This document shows positions 1 through 11,700 of a DNA stretch of 64,000 nt, piece after piece. The notes under the pieces were generated by a model. The model worked only from the letters and a program-made list of their open reading frames with translations. It did not search any database and was not told the origin of the DNA. A program made the position numbers and the translations under genes. The DNA comes from Cladochytrium replicatum. Lineage: Eukaryota > Chytridiomycota > Chytridiomycetes > Cladochytriales > Cladochytriaceae. The stretch is from assembly GCA_025526935.1 (NCBI GenBank), contig JAHLKD010000039.1, positions 340,167-404,166 of the forward strand. The letters run 5' to 3'. Positions within the stretch are counted from its first letter, which is position 1. Every line of letters begins with the position of its first letter.

Positions 1-1
1 G

Positions 2-214
2 ACGAATCCACAGTTGGGCGATACCGTTGCTTTTGACAGTGTGCAGTGTGGAGCTGTGATCCGCAATGCGTGGTTCAGTGGAAACAGTGGGACCACACCT
101 ACAGGGACTGGAACTTCTCCCACATCCACTAGCGATGCATCGCTGAGCGGCCAAAGTGCCGGACTGTCTCTGCTGTACTTGATTTTACTTGTGATTTGCG
201 TCAACAGGCTGTGA
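2..214 (+). CDS. C-terminal end of a GPI-anchored-type surface protein (partial)
   Basis: An open frame enters from the left edge and ends with TGA at 212-214, giving about 70 residues. The tail is Ser/Thr/Gly-rich (TPTGTGTSPTSTSDAS), followed by a short spacer and a terminal hydrophobic run (LSLLYLILLVICV). This is the usual layout of a GPI attachment signal on a fungal wall or plasma-membrane protein. The catalytic or binding part lies outside the window, so no function can be given. It could instead be a type I membrane protein with a very short tail. Confidence 0.5.
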   Translation, partial: TNPQLGDTVAFDSVQCGAVIRNAWFSGNSGTTPTGTGTSPTSTSDASLSGQSAGLSLLYLILLVICVNRL

Positions 215-325
215 TCTCGCACCAGCCACCCAAACACCAGCCACCAGCAGCCACCGTGGCTGTCCACATGTGCTTCCGTTTTCGGTCGCCTCGAACTGTT
301 TCCGTCCAACGAAACGAACAACGCG

Positions 326-3300
326 ATGGCCCACAAAGACAGCCCAACCCCTCGCACAGCTTCGGCAGCCCAGTCCGCATCTGGGAGATACTCAAACTCG
401 CACGCAAATCACTCTTCGTCTCACAACCAAAAGCGCTCCTCGCTCAATGATAAATCTCAAACCACTTCGGATTCGCCAGTGCTGGACGAAAGTTTCGTCA
501 GCCTGAAGGCTCGCTATGCGTCAGAACTGGCCGACCTGCGTCAGATCTTCTCAGACTGGTCGGACTCGGACCTTCTGACCACCTTGGACGAGGCTCATGG
601 CGATCTCGACTTGGCAATCGGTCGTATCAGCGAAGGTACTAGTGCCACTCTTTCTGCGATGTCTGGCGTGATGCGATGGTTATCTCCAATTTTTCTCCCG
701 TCTTTCCATTGGTTTTCGGTTAAATGCGACTCAGTGAGATAACACAATTTTGGCACATGGAATATGTTAATTGTCTGGAAGTGAGATTATGACGTCTAAT
801 CTCGTTTTTGAACAGGCCACGCTAGTGTCTGGGGAGAAGTCACAAAGGCGAAGAAGAAAGTGGAAAAGCCGAAAGCAAAAGATTCGCCAGCGGGTTCTCC
901 CGCCCTCGGAACAAGCGGAGTAGCCGCACAAGTATCAGATTTACGCGGACGTCAGGCTTACGGTGGTCGTAGCCGTGGCGGTATGTCCACAGTTTTCTCT
1001 GATTAGTCTAAGTTGACGTCGTGCATTTCAGGCGGCATTGCTGGTCGTGGCGGTCGTGGGGGGTTCAGTGGCCGTGGCCGTGGTGCTGCTAACGGAGGTT
1101 TGTGCAAAGAAATGAAAGGTTTGGGCTGGATCTCAAAAAAGATATAAAATTTCAGGTTACATCAAGACCTCCCGTTCGGGCAACGGCTCACACCAACAAT
1201 TTGCGGATGCTGAAGCCAAACAATCAGAAGATGCTATAAAGGTGTCAGATGATACGTTGGGTGCGGAAGAGTCTGTTGGCGAGACAGTCGCGGCTGCTGA
1301 GACAGTAGAGGAAAGCTGGGGTGAGGAGGCTTCTGCGCCAGTTACAGTAACCACACCTGCTCCAACGAAAGTGGAACCTGCCAAGGCGCCAGTTACATCG
1401 AAGGCGGTCCCCGCTGTGGCCCCCGGTGCCTCTAAGACCACTCCGCTCAATTCGAAAACTTCGTGGGCACAACTAGTCAAAGGGTTGGTGGAATTATTTG
1501 GTTGCCAAAAATTGATGTTTGATTTAACGCTCGGGAGATTAGACCGGAACCTGTGGTGCAGGCACCGTCGCAACCGACCATTGCAGAACACCCGCCGAAG
1601 CTGGCACCTAAAGGTGCGGCACCAAAGCAATCTTTTGCAGCGAAGGCTCAAGGGTCGCCAAAGCCAGTCGTTGCGGATCACCAACAGTTGAATGCTTCGC
1701 AGTACCATGCCGGTGTTCCGCCAGTTCGTGAACCCAGTCCAGTTCGAAGCAAGAGCCCGGTTCGACCTCAATCCCCTGGCAAGGATGTTGCTCAGTCTGG
1801 CACGGTCTCACCGGTCAGGGTTCAAGGATCGCCTCTTCAGCCGGTGGGATCACCTGGTGTAAAGAGTGCGACCGCTCCAGCCACTGCTGGATCCAGCGCT
1901 GTTCCCAGTAAACCTACCTCACGCCCATCCTCCCCTGTGCATTCTGCTCCCGCACAACGTTCACCCGCGCAAACTTCAGCTGAGCCATCTTCTCGACCGT
2001 CATCGTCTGCAGCCGTACATGCACCATCGCCGGCATCGTCGTTTGCATCTGCAGCAACACCAGGTGCGCCTCCTGGGCTCAAACCACGCACTACTGTTCA
2101 GCGCAAGCAGCTGAAGCAGGAAGCTGCTGTTGTGATGCCCTCGAACACCAACCTCTCTGCTGTCGGCGTGCAGTTTGGCTCATTGGGATTGGGTGGTGGA
2201 GCCGTTGATGATGAGGAGCCGTCGATTGTCCAGCAGCAGGCCACGCAGCAACTTACCCCAAATGAATTGCCTCAGCAGCTTCCCCAGCAGTCGATCACAC
2301 CTGCACAGGTTGGATCAGCACTTCCTGGCTCCTTAGGTACTCCGATTGCACCTCTTCAAAGCTTTGGCCAGCAAGCGTATGTATATTGAGATGATGGAAG
2401 CAAAATGTCTCACTAAATTACTCTCGGAATTATCAGCGTTCCTCAAGGTCAGATGGGAGTGGCACCAAGCTACTCAACTCCTACTCCTGGTACCGCCACA
2501 GCTGCCGCTGGTTTGCCTCAGATCCAGGGACAGCAGGGACTTGCCAACCAGGCCGGCGTGCAACCGGGGTTGGTCGGAAACCGCCCGATTGCGCCATCGT
2601 CTATGGTTGCTGGTATGAACCCCGTTGCAGCTTTCCAGGTAAGAAAAATGTGTAACTATTGGGAAAAACTTCTCTGAACTTCTCTGCCTTTCTTGAAGCT
2701 CGCCGCGGCTGGAGGATATGGAATGGGACAGATACCCGGCGCTGATTTCAGCGGTCTTTACCAAACCGATGCTCAGCGAGCTGTGATGGTAGGCTCTGTG
2801 TGCGGGCTAACAAATAGCGATATTGATTTATCCGCTTTTCCAGGGCATGCAAGGCTACTACGCCGACCCCACAACTTACTCGCAGAACGCCATGGCAAAG
2901 TATCCCGCCCAGGACGGCACTGGTGTCAACTCGAGCCAGGCATCGCCTCAGCAGGCCCCTCAGCAACAAGCCGGACTGGGTCAGCAGCAGGGACAACCAC
3001 AAATGCCCCAGGCGACCCAACAGCAGCAGCCACCGTATGCCATGCCCTATTACTATCCGTACTACCACCAGTTCCCCAACCAGTACGCATCTGCACCATA
3101 CCAGTCTTCGATGTACGGGCAGCCGTTTGTTAACAAGCAGCCGTACATGTACCCCAGTGGGCCTACCCAAGGATCTGGCGCACAGGGACCTACAGGCGCT
3201 CAAAAGCCCGGAACTCCCACGACGAACTTGTCCGCTGGATACTATTCGTCTTCCCAGCCACACATGTACCACCAGACGATGAGCTACGAGGATTTGAGCG

Positions 3301-4021
3301 GTGGTGGGGGTCTCGGTGGTCAACCTCCTCAGGATTACGGAAAGAGTGGAGCTGGGATGTACGGTATTCCCCAGCAGCAACAGCAGCAACAGCAAGGCTA
3401 TACTGGCTTTGGATTGGGAGGAGTGGCTCAAGGTGCGCAAGGAACGCAACAAGGTGCTGGCGGGCCTAAACCAGTGCAAGGTGCAAGTCCTCAACAGGGA
3501 GGCGTCGACTACAAGAGTCAGTTTGTGCCACAGAAGGTGATTATCAATAGTGTATCTCGTTTGGATATTATCTAACACTTGTGATTTGTTGCCAGTCTGC
3601 TGCACGTCCTCCGAGGCAAGGGTACGAACCTCACAAGTACCAAGGAGGATCAGCGGCTGGTCAGCAACAAACTTCTGGTGGTAACGGTGGCGGCCAAAAT
3701 GCCGGAGCAGGACAAGGTGCGGGACAGGGAACCGGACAACAAGGATCCGGTCAGAGCCAGCCCGCGCCGTCGCAGCAGCAGCAAGGGTCTGCTGGTGCAA
3801 GCGGGGCCATGCCGTACTATCAGCAGCAACAGCAGCACCAGTACGCGGGGCTTCACACGGGTCCGCCGCCGCCGGGAGCTGGAGGGATGGCGCCGCCGCC
3901 TGGACAGTATGGGTACCAGAACCTGGGGATGCAGCATGGATACGGGCAGGGTGGAGGAAACTTGTATGGACAAAGCGGAGGCCGGCAGGGGCAGGGGCAG
4001 TACTGGACGCAGCATAGCTAA
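326..4021 (+). CDS. DEF1: RNA polymerase II degradation factor DEF1 (CUE domain, Gln-rich)
   Basis: Nine exons: 326-635, 816-980, 1032-1097, 1156-1483, 1543-2376, 2437-2638, 2699-2788, 2844-3536, 3596-4021; predicted 1037 residues. The N-terminus has a ubiquitin-binding CUE domain (LRQIFSDWSDSDLLTTLDEA, then DLAIGRISEGHASVWGEV), the signature start of fungal Def1. An RG-rich patch, Ser/Pro-rich stretches (SPVRSKSPVRPQSPGK) and a long Gln/Gly/Tyr-rich tail follow. In yeast Def1 promotes ubiquitylation and degradation of stalled RNA polymerase II, and its Gln-rich tail holds it in the cytoplasm until processed. Every join keeps frame; the donor at 1484 (GTTGGT) is weak. An AATAAA overlaps the stop codon at 4021-4026. 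The disordered tail is poorly conserved, so the family call rests on the CUE region and overall layout. Confidence 0.85.
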
Positions 4022-4577
4022 ATAAAGCGGGAAATGGGAAGCGCAAATCGTGCCGATGTGTTGTTTGTTTTCCTCTTTTTCAGCGAGCGCGCTTGTGGTT
4101 TTCTTTAAGTTTTTATTTCAAGGACATTCGATGATGTTTTTTTTTGCGCCCTGCTCGAATCTGGGCTGGGGAATGATCTGATTTAGTTTAACACGATTTG
4201 TGTGATTTTAATTGCTTCATGTTCAGATATCTTCACACCAAACAGCCAAATGTGACATGCTTTAGCAACTCAACTGAAGTCTGGTGTAATGGCGTTCCAC
4301 CAACGATTAGAACTACCTGAAAAAAAGAAAATGAATTAGTTACCCTATGAGCTGTACCTGAATTGCCCATGAAGCTAAGGTTGAGGCTCCTTGAGATGCA
4401 AACAATTGCGCATCGCTGCAGAGTCTTCACGAAAAATACTGAAAATAATGAGCGGTTGAGGAGGAGGAAAAGATTCAGATCAGAGCAATCACTCCATACC
4501 CATATTGTATGTTGTTTCGGATTGTTTGGCTTGCTTAGTTTACTTCCACTTTGGGACATATTATCGAAGTCCCTAAA
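4022..4577. other. Intergenic stretch between DEF1 and RFA2
   Basis: This stretch of 556 bases is AT-rich with T-runs (for example 4135-4144). It should hold the DEF1 3' end and the RFA2 promoter. The short open frames on both strands look like chance; no TATA element or known site is recognised. Confidence 0.5.
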
Positions 4578-5961
4578 ATGATGGGTGGAGGTATCGAATC
4601 CCAACAAAGTCTTCGGTCTCGGGTGCGAATCTCACCGTTTAACTGAGTTTAGGATTCGGTGGATACGGCAACAACAGTCGTGGTGGTAGTGGTGGTGTTT
4701 TCGGTGGCTATGGGAACAGCGGAGGTGGCAACTACATCGGAGGAAGTGGAGGTTACAGTGGAGGCGGTAGAAGTGGTTATGGCGGTGCAGGGAGAAGTGA
4801 TGGGTATGGAGGCTTTGGTGGGAACTCTGGATACGGTGGAGGAGGTGGGTGAGGAGGAGGAGGAGGAGGAGTTGGAGGCGGAGCATACAACCAAGGTAAC
4901 TCTTATGATCCCAGCGGAGGAAACTTTGGGGGAGGAGGAGGCGGTGGAGGATTTATGGCTGACTCGCCAACAAACCCGTTTGGCTCACCAGGCGTTGGGG
5001 GCAGTCCTGGTGTCAAGAAGGCAAGCATGAACCAGAGCTTGAGGCCGGTCACGATAAAGCAAGTACTCGAGGCGAAGCAACCTGTAAATGATACTCCGTA
5101 CACGATCGACGGTGTAGATGTAACGATGGTGTCGATTGTTGGGAGGGTGATATCGGTAAGCCGGGCTTCCACGAATGTGTCGTACACGATCGATGATGGA
5201 ACAGGACAGATTGACGTGAAAGAGTTCATGGACAACTCTTCGAATGATGGTTCAACTGAAGAGGAGGGAAAAGCACCCATCGCGTACGCCCTAAGATTTC
5301 TTAAGAGTGATGATCTTGGTATTGAATCACTTCTCCAGGGAGGACCAGTACGTTAAGGTGGTAGCGCTTGTGAAGGTCTTGAACAAACGCATTATCACGG
5401 CCACGCGAACGCCTACTCTGCTTTCTTCACCAGACGAGATCACATACCACAACTTGCAAGCATTGTACGGTCACCTTTATGCGGTTCGGGGACCTGCAGT
5501 AGGTCCATTTGTACCTTCAGCTCTTCTTAACTGATCGAGTTTCTGATCCAGAATGCAAGCCGTGGCCCGCAATCGATGAGCATGAATGCCGGAGGAGGAG
5601 CGTATGGGGCATACAACGCCGGCGCAGGAAGTTACGGAGGTCCGGGAATGGGTCAAAATTACGGTGGAGCTGGGAACGGACATCAAGTCGAGAGTGAACT
5701 GTCAGCACTTCAAGACAAGATTGTGAAGATTCTGAGCGGCGCACGGTTTAATGAGGGAATGGAAATTGCTTCGATTGTTCAACAACTCCGGGCTACAGCT
5801 TCCGAAGCGGACATACGGTGAGCTTTGATATTGACAAAATCGTTTGTCAGGAGTTAATGATCTCCATCAACAGCAACGCTGCTGATTGTTTAGTAGGAGA
5901 AGGTCATGCATATTCCACGATTCACGAGGAGCACATACGGCTCACATCATTTGATAGTTAA
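4578..5961 (+). CDS. RFA2: Replication protein A 32 kDa subunit (RPA2/RFA2)
   Basis: Six exons: 4578-4590, 4653-4848, 4915-5283, 5339-5498, 5552-5817, 5874-5961; 363 residues. RPA binds single-stranded DNA in replication, repair and recombination; this is the middle subunit. The OB fold is clear: RPVTIKQVLEA, then TMVSIVGRVISV, TIDDGTGQIDVKEF, YVKVVALVKVLNKR and EITYHNLQALYGHL. The C-terminal winged helix, which binds repair factors, ends GEGHAYSTIHEEH as in other RPA2 proteins. The first exon encodes only MMGG plus one base and leads into an unusually long Gly-rich N-terminal region of about 100 residues, so the protein is longer than the usual ~270. An in-frame TGA at 4850-4852 is removed by a 66-nt GTGAGG...CCCAG intron that keeps frame. 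Confidence 0.93.
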
Positions 5962-7446
5962 GCAATGATATCTCTATAATATTACATCGTTATGTTTCTA
6001 TAAACGCTAAAAAAACTTCAAAAATGCGTGTCTTCGCACTGCTATCGTACCTCCTTCCACCTGGTTCATGAAACGACCCCGCTCTTGTTTGAGCCATCAC
6101 GACTTGCTGCGACCATACTCTGTACGGATAGGATCCTCAAACGTCGATAACGAATGCTATTTGAGGCGACTAACCGGTGATGATGAAGGCAATGCAGCGA
6201 AGAATCAGCTTGGACGGCGAAGCTAATGCATTGAGTTCCAAGGAATCGTTGAGTTTAACTTCAACCGGCCCGCTGCTAAGATCGCTTTAGGTCAAAAGGT
6301 CATGTCCCAGTTTCGATCCGCGTTGGCTGCTCTCAGCTTTGATTCGAAAGACAACCGAGCTAAACATTCGGCTTTGGTTTGAGACTGCTTCATTAGACAA
6401 GCGCGTGTCGTAGTGATTCGGAGTCTGGTTGACGAGGTGTTCTGGCCGATTTGAAGGTAGGGAAGTTCGATTTGAGGTTTTGCACGTCCTTACGCGAGGC
6501 GACGATGCGAAAGAGGTGGCGGAATTTGTTACGGTCGTCGAACGGCACTCGACATCCATCTCGAGGTTTTGATAAACAATCACATTTCTTACGCACTTTC
6601 CGTCCGTCCCCAATGCAGTTGCTGCCTATGCCAACAATTGCATTGATCGACGGGGCTGCATTGATCGACGGGGCTGCATTGATCGACGGGGCTGCATTGA
6701 TCGACGGGGCTGCACTCGGTGGTGGATTGAGGTGCATTTCTCATACGCTACAATTTACGGCGAAAGGGACACAACAGTTGCCAAGGCTAAATGGGTCAGC
6801 CAAAGCGAAAGAGCTTTTTTTTAGGGGAAAGCGTTGACTGCTTCGTAAGCGCTTTCATATGGTTAGGTTCCTTAACACAGCTGTCAGTCTCGCTCTCCGT
6901 TCACTTCTTATGCAGGAGTTGTTAACTACGCTGTTGAGGGCAGTACGTATGATCATGCCCTTTAGGTGGTGAGCGATGCTGCCACAGGGACCCGGTTGCG
7001 CTTCGGATGGCCAAACTGGCAATGGATTCGAGTTCTCAACTCGACGAGTAAGCATTTGGATTGTTTCTGAGGCACTAACACAACTCAAACGGTGTGTAGT
7101 ACGACTCTGAAATGGCTTTTGAACAGGCAATGCTACTCTCAGATCATTTTCACTGAAGGTGATGTATGTTCTGCACCCAGCTTCTTTGACCAACGCATTC
7201 ATAGGGCTACGGGCATCTACAGCCAGTATTCAAAGGGCTATAAAATACATCGACAACAATCTATTGGTTGACTTGCATTCAGTCGTTGAGGTCACTTCTG
7301 TGCCCTGGTCCAGGTCCGGTCATTCTTCTTCGTTGCTCTCTCGCCTGCGGCAGTGGCGCAAAACAATGCTGCGCTTCTTCTCTGAGCAGATCTTCAGGAC
7401 CGCAGCACCACATGCTGATCAGTGCCGTCGCATCTTTGGCAAATCT
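5962..7446. other. Intergenic region between RFA2 and PAN6
   Basis: This stretch of 1.5 kb has no recognisable gene. It contains the 18-bp tandem repeat at 6641-6712. Because that repeat is a multiple of three, it keeps frames open on both strands (ALIDGA on plus, SINAAP on minus); neither open frame shows a domain or splice context, so neither is called. Confidence 0.4.
6641..6712. repeat. Four perfect copies of an 18-bp tandem repeat
   Basis: The unit CATTGATCGACGGGGCTG is repeated head to tail four times (6641-6658, 6659-6676, 6677-6694, 6695-6712) without a mismatch. Perfect identity suggests recent expansion by slippage. Confidence 0.97.
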
Positions 7447-8726
7447 ATGTCATCGGAATCGCTGTCTTCAGGGGTGCGCAGAGGCGGAAGTACGTCGCCA
7501 TTCTTGTCATGCACACTTGATCCAACTCTGACGTCAAATTCCAGCTTGGACATTCGAGGGTGGGAAGCTGACTGTCGTGGAAACAATCGCTGCATACAGA
7601 GCACTAAGGAATAAATGGTATCGTGAGGGTAAATCGGTGGGTTTCGTACCGACAATGGTGAGTTTTGACCCGCATGATGTCGCAGAGAAGTTTATTCAGT
7701 CACGCTAGGGTGCTCTGCATGAAGGACACGTTTCTCTGGGTAACTGATCTTTTTGTTTCAATTGGCCCTCAATTTGACGCGCGGTCGGATGTATCTTAGT
7801 GAAGTTAGCCAAATCACAATGCGATGTGACAGTTAGCACGATCTTTGTGAACCCTGCCCAGTTTGCGCCGCATGAGGACCTTTCGAAATATCCGCGAACT
7901 TTAGAAGGTGACCTAATGCAGTTGGCTGAGGTCGGATGCAATATTGTCGTTGTTCCAAGTGTCGAAGAGATGTATCCGGCTGGAATCACCCTGAATGTGG
8001 CCGAGCAAACAGGAAGCTTTGTAGACGTGTTAGGATTATCACACCAAATGTGAATGCCGTCGGGATTGGCGTTGCCTCCAAACAACTGACATTCATCACA
8101 TTAGGGAAGGAAGCATCCGACCGCACTTTTTCCGCGGGGTCGCCACAATTGTCACCAAACTGTTCAATCTTATTGATCCAACTACTGCTTACTTCGGACA
8201 GAAGGACGCCCAGCAATGTGTCGTCATACGTGCTCTTGCTCGAGACCTTCTTTTTCCAGTAAACGTCCGCGTCGGAGCTACAGTACGCGAAGTGGATGGA
8301 CTCGCCATGAGCTCCCGAAATAGATACCTCGGACCAGTTCAACGATCTCGCATTGCGCCATCGCTGTACAAAGCTTTGTTGGCGGGGAAGGCGGTCTTTG
8401 ACAAGGAAGTTGCAAGTGGCCGTCCGGTTGCACGAGAATCGATTTTGGCTGCTGCGAAAAGTGTCGTTGATGACGTGAAGAAAGAAGTGGAGGCTCTTAG
8501 AAGGTCACCAGACGTATCAAAGGATGATCAGCTTGAGGGTGGTTTGGATGACCTGACGAAAGTCGAACTAGAATACCTCAGCATCGCCAGCCCTCACAAG
8601 TTGGTCGAATTAGAACGTTTGGGGACTGAGGAGAACAAAACGGCTATATTTTCAGGAGCGCTTCGAATTGGCAAAACGCGGATAATTGACAATATTTTGC
8701 TCGGAATGGAGGTTGATGAGTGGTGA
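7447..8726 (+). CDS. PAN6: Pantoate-beta-alanine ligase (pantothenate synthetase)
   Basis: Five exons: 7447-7489, 7545-7657, 7709-7739, 7800-8049, 8105-8726; 352 residues. It joins pantoate and beta-alanine with ATP to make pantothenate (vitamin B5). Family signatures are all present: the N-terminal VPTMGALHEGH with the HxGH nucleotide-binding motif (split by introns at 7658 and 7740), FVNPAQF, the pantoate-site [30 protein letters not shown], and the KMSKS-like SSRNRYL. All joins restore this reading frame exactly. The first exon gives only 14 residues before a GTACGT donor. A Lys/Glu-rich insert near the C-terminus ([19 protein letters not shown]) makes it slightly longer than bacterial PanC. 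All active-site motifs are intact, so it should be functional. Confidence 0.95.
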
Positions 8727-11700
8727 ACCTGTGCTGAACAGTGTAACGGACATTTCTTACGTCTAATGTGTTTTAATCAAACGATGCATTTCCAGATGCC
8801 GAAAAAAACGAGCTGACCACGCATTTACTGAAAGATTTAAGGCGATTGTATTTCGAAAGTTAAAATAATCATCAAGCAGAAAGGAAAGGGAGATTATCTC
8901 TACCTTTCCGACTATGTGTACGAGATGTTACTACATCAAGCTGCAACAATTTTAAAGAAGCATTTCCCGATCCAAGTGAGAGGCCAAAGCAACGACCAGG
9001 CTCTCTTCGCTGATCCTTCCGCTGGTATGCCATGGTTTTTTAATGCTTCGTGTTGCACCAATCCGGCCAGGCAACTTGCTTCTGCAGCGATCGCGTACAC
9101 TTCCAATGAACGCTTAGGTTCTGGCTGCGGGTGCTCTCCTTCTACGAGCCGCTGGTGAGATGCATGTTGCGCTTGAACAACTGGATGAGCGATTCCAGCC
9201 GAGATGGCGGGAACACCACGCGGGCATGTAGCATGCATAGCAGTTTGTTGACTGCATTCAGATCCAAGAACCAGATTGCTTGACTTCGGAGGATGTGATG
9301 AAGGCTCCCACGCGGACGATCTCACCGCAGGCCCTTTCCATCGATCCTTGGGTTGCATTGTAATGATCGCGATCGAAGGTGGTAAGCTGGATGTTATGGG
9401 AATCAGAGATTTATAAACTGAAATGAGCAAACTTACCATTCTTGGATCGAGTTCAGGACCACAAGGGGTCCACCGAACCATTGAGCTTGGATACTCTTTA
9501 TCAAGAGATACGTTGGAAACCAATAGGTACTGTTGTCCAGTGCTGATCTACCTTATCGAGATACTTTTCCCGATTAAGTTTCGACAGTCGCTTAGTCGCT
9601 CCGTGGCAGTTATGTTAGTGTGAATTGCAAATAGAAGGCACATATTTCTGATTACGTTTTTCGCTGTGTTTTAGGACATCCGCAGTCCTGGAAGCTTCCA
9701 TTGATGTGGATGGTTTGCATTATGTGGGTATCTTCATAGATCTTTAATGCATCGATTGTGCATAAGCTATGACCGCTTTCATCTTGTTTTGCTCCATGAT
9801 GCTTTGGAACTCTGGTGGGCAAATTCCAATCTTACTAGACGCAATGTTTACTGAGGTGAGGGTTTTGATAGCGTCCAATCAGAGGACGAGTACTGTTTAT
9901 GCTCTTCACTATTGTTTGTATATTGTTAATTGTCAGGTGTCAGTTTTGATCTTGACGTTTGATCCAGGTGAGGGAAAGCAAGCGGATCGCTGTTGGAGTA
10001 TTGCCCAGTGTGATGATGATTACTACTCTGGAGTTTGGAAACTTGGCGATAGTGGACAGTGTGCCTGTCCACTCCACCGCCGGAAGTCCAGAAGGTAATC
10101 AGAATTCCACATGTCATGATTTCCTCTGATTTGCAAAAAGTGGTGTTAGGCTTTCTCTTCTACACTTTGTGAGGTACTTCACCGAATTCCCATACGAAAC
10201 GAAGGTGGAATACCAACCAAGAAGCTTACCTCAATACCTGAAAATCATTTCCTTTGTCAGTATATGCCTCCTGCGAGACGAAAGTACGGACAACAAACGA
10301 ACCCCGAGTGCTGGTAAACATTTATTATTGTGGTCTATTTTGACTGATTTTGTGTCGATGTTTCATGGGGGAATCCACGTTTCGCCCACGTCCCAATATC
10401 TCTTGGAATATCTCTGTAGCCAAGTTAGTGAATGTCACGGATTACCAAGCTGCGTTCTGATTTTTCTCTGGCCAGTATGTTCCACTCCCGAAAAGGAAGC
10501 TGCAAGCACATACTAAACCCGATAGTGTGTGTGACCCAAGCGTTAGCAGATCACCTGGTGTTGATCTAATTTGATAGGTGCAGAAGTGACAGTTCATCAG
10601 AGGTTCACCACGAAATCTCCGCTGATGTGTTCAAACGAAAGATATTATTCCTCGAAGATTCGTTTGTCAAAGATTGAATATTTTAGTCCTTTCCTTTCCA
10701 GGATGTTGTAGGAGTGAAAATAAAACTGGACGCAAAGGAGGGTTGGTCTGGGTCTGTCGGACAACCACTGAAGCTGATTACTGCTTTACAGAGTCAAAAC
10801 GAATAATGCCACGAGAATCTCTAGAGTAGACAATGGCAACTCCGTCATTAGGTGACCATTTGAAATTTCAGTAATGCGTGATCTAATCTGTCTGCTTGTA
10901 GTTGTGAGCAAGGAGAACTATTGGCTTCTGTTTAAATCACGCACAACGAACCGTCGCCTACCTATGCCATCACGACGAGCGTGTCTACACATTTGTCGCT
11001 TGTCGATGAACACTTGCCGTCCCCGCACCTCAACACCGCGGCCGATGTGGCCCCACGATCTAACCAGAACAAAGCACGCTCAAGACACAATCAGGGCGAT
11101 GCCATGAAGATTTCGGATCATCAGCGCTCTTCATTCCACCGTGCCAAACGCGCCAAAATTTAGAGAGCTTTCGTCTTCGTTTTGATCGCTCACATGAGTT
11201 GTGATCATCATCGCTGAAATCTCTGTCGTTGACATATGTGAATATATTCTCATTGAACAGCACATTGAGAATCGATAATAGATCATGTTTAAGCACCAAA
11301 AATGTTACCCAGTGTCCAACAAGCCGACGGGCGGGCTACATCCAAAATCAACTCAATTCTCTTTTCTCGGCACAACACAGTCATTCTTGGTTCCTGTAAC
11401 GTGGTCAATTGGTCGCTTTAATTGTGCGGTCCAGTTCCTCCATTGTCTTTGGATGGATCAGGAGCAGTGCAATCCTCAGAACCACAAACAGGTACCTGGG
11501 ATACAACACTGATTTGAAAGCGGAAATGATAGTATGGTACTGGCTGCATTCGCCTTTATCGTTTCACCAAGGAGGACGAGGTTTTCTGTGCCGGAGTAGC
11601 GCACATATAGTGTTACGACATGACGGCGATGCTGTGAGCAAGCAGAACCAACAAAATTATGAAAGCTTTGACCACCAGCCGATTATGGGCTCCACAACAT

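Noticed and set aside
2748-4046. 432-codon minus-strand open frame opposite DEF1
   Set aside because: It is the antisense of the Gln/Gly/Pro-rich DEF1 exons, whose codon bias keeps the opposite strand open; composition is Leu/Arg/Ser-rich with no domain.
4591-4652. TTC-containing arm resembling a tRNA T-loop
   Set aside because: It lies within the first RFA2 intron and no cloverleaf can be completed. No tRNA or rRNA gene was recognised anywhere in the window.
4659-5030. Val/Glu-rich plus-strand frame over the RFA2 N-terminus
   Set aside because: It is the shifted frame of the Gly-rich RFA2 exons and has no separate support.
6868-6876. Another TTCCTTAAC (U12 branch-like) element on plus
   Set aside because: No ATATCCTT or GTATCCTT 5' site and no exon context is seen upstream; likely chance. 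The same applies to a copy near 13160-13169.
8936-9523. 195-codon minus-strand open frame
   Set aside because: No recognisable domain, it contains a donor-like GTAAGT, and it overlaps competing plus-strand exon-like pieces. Not called as a gene.
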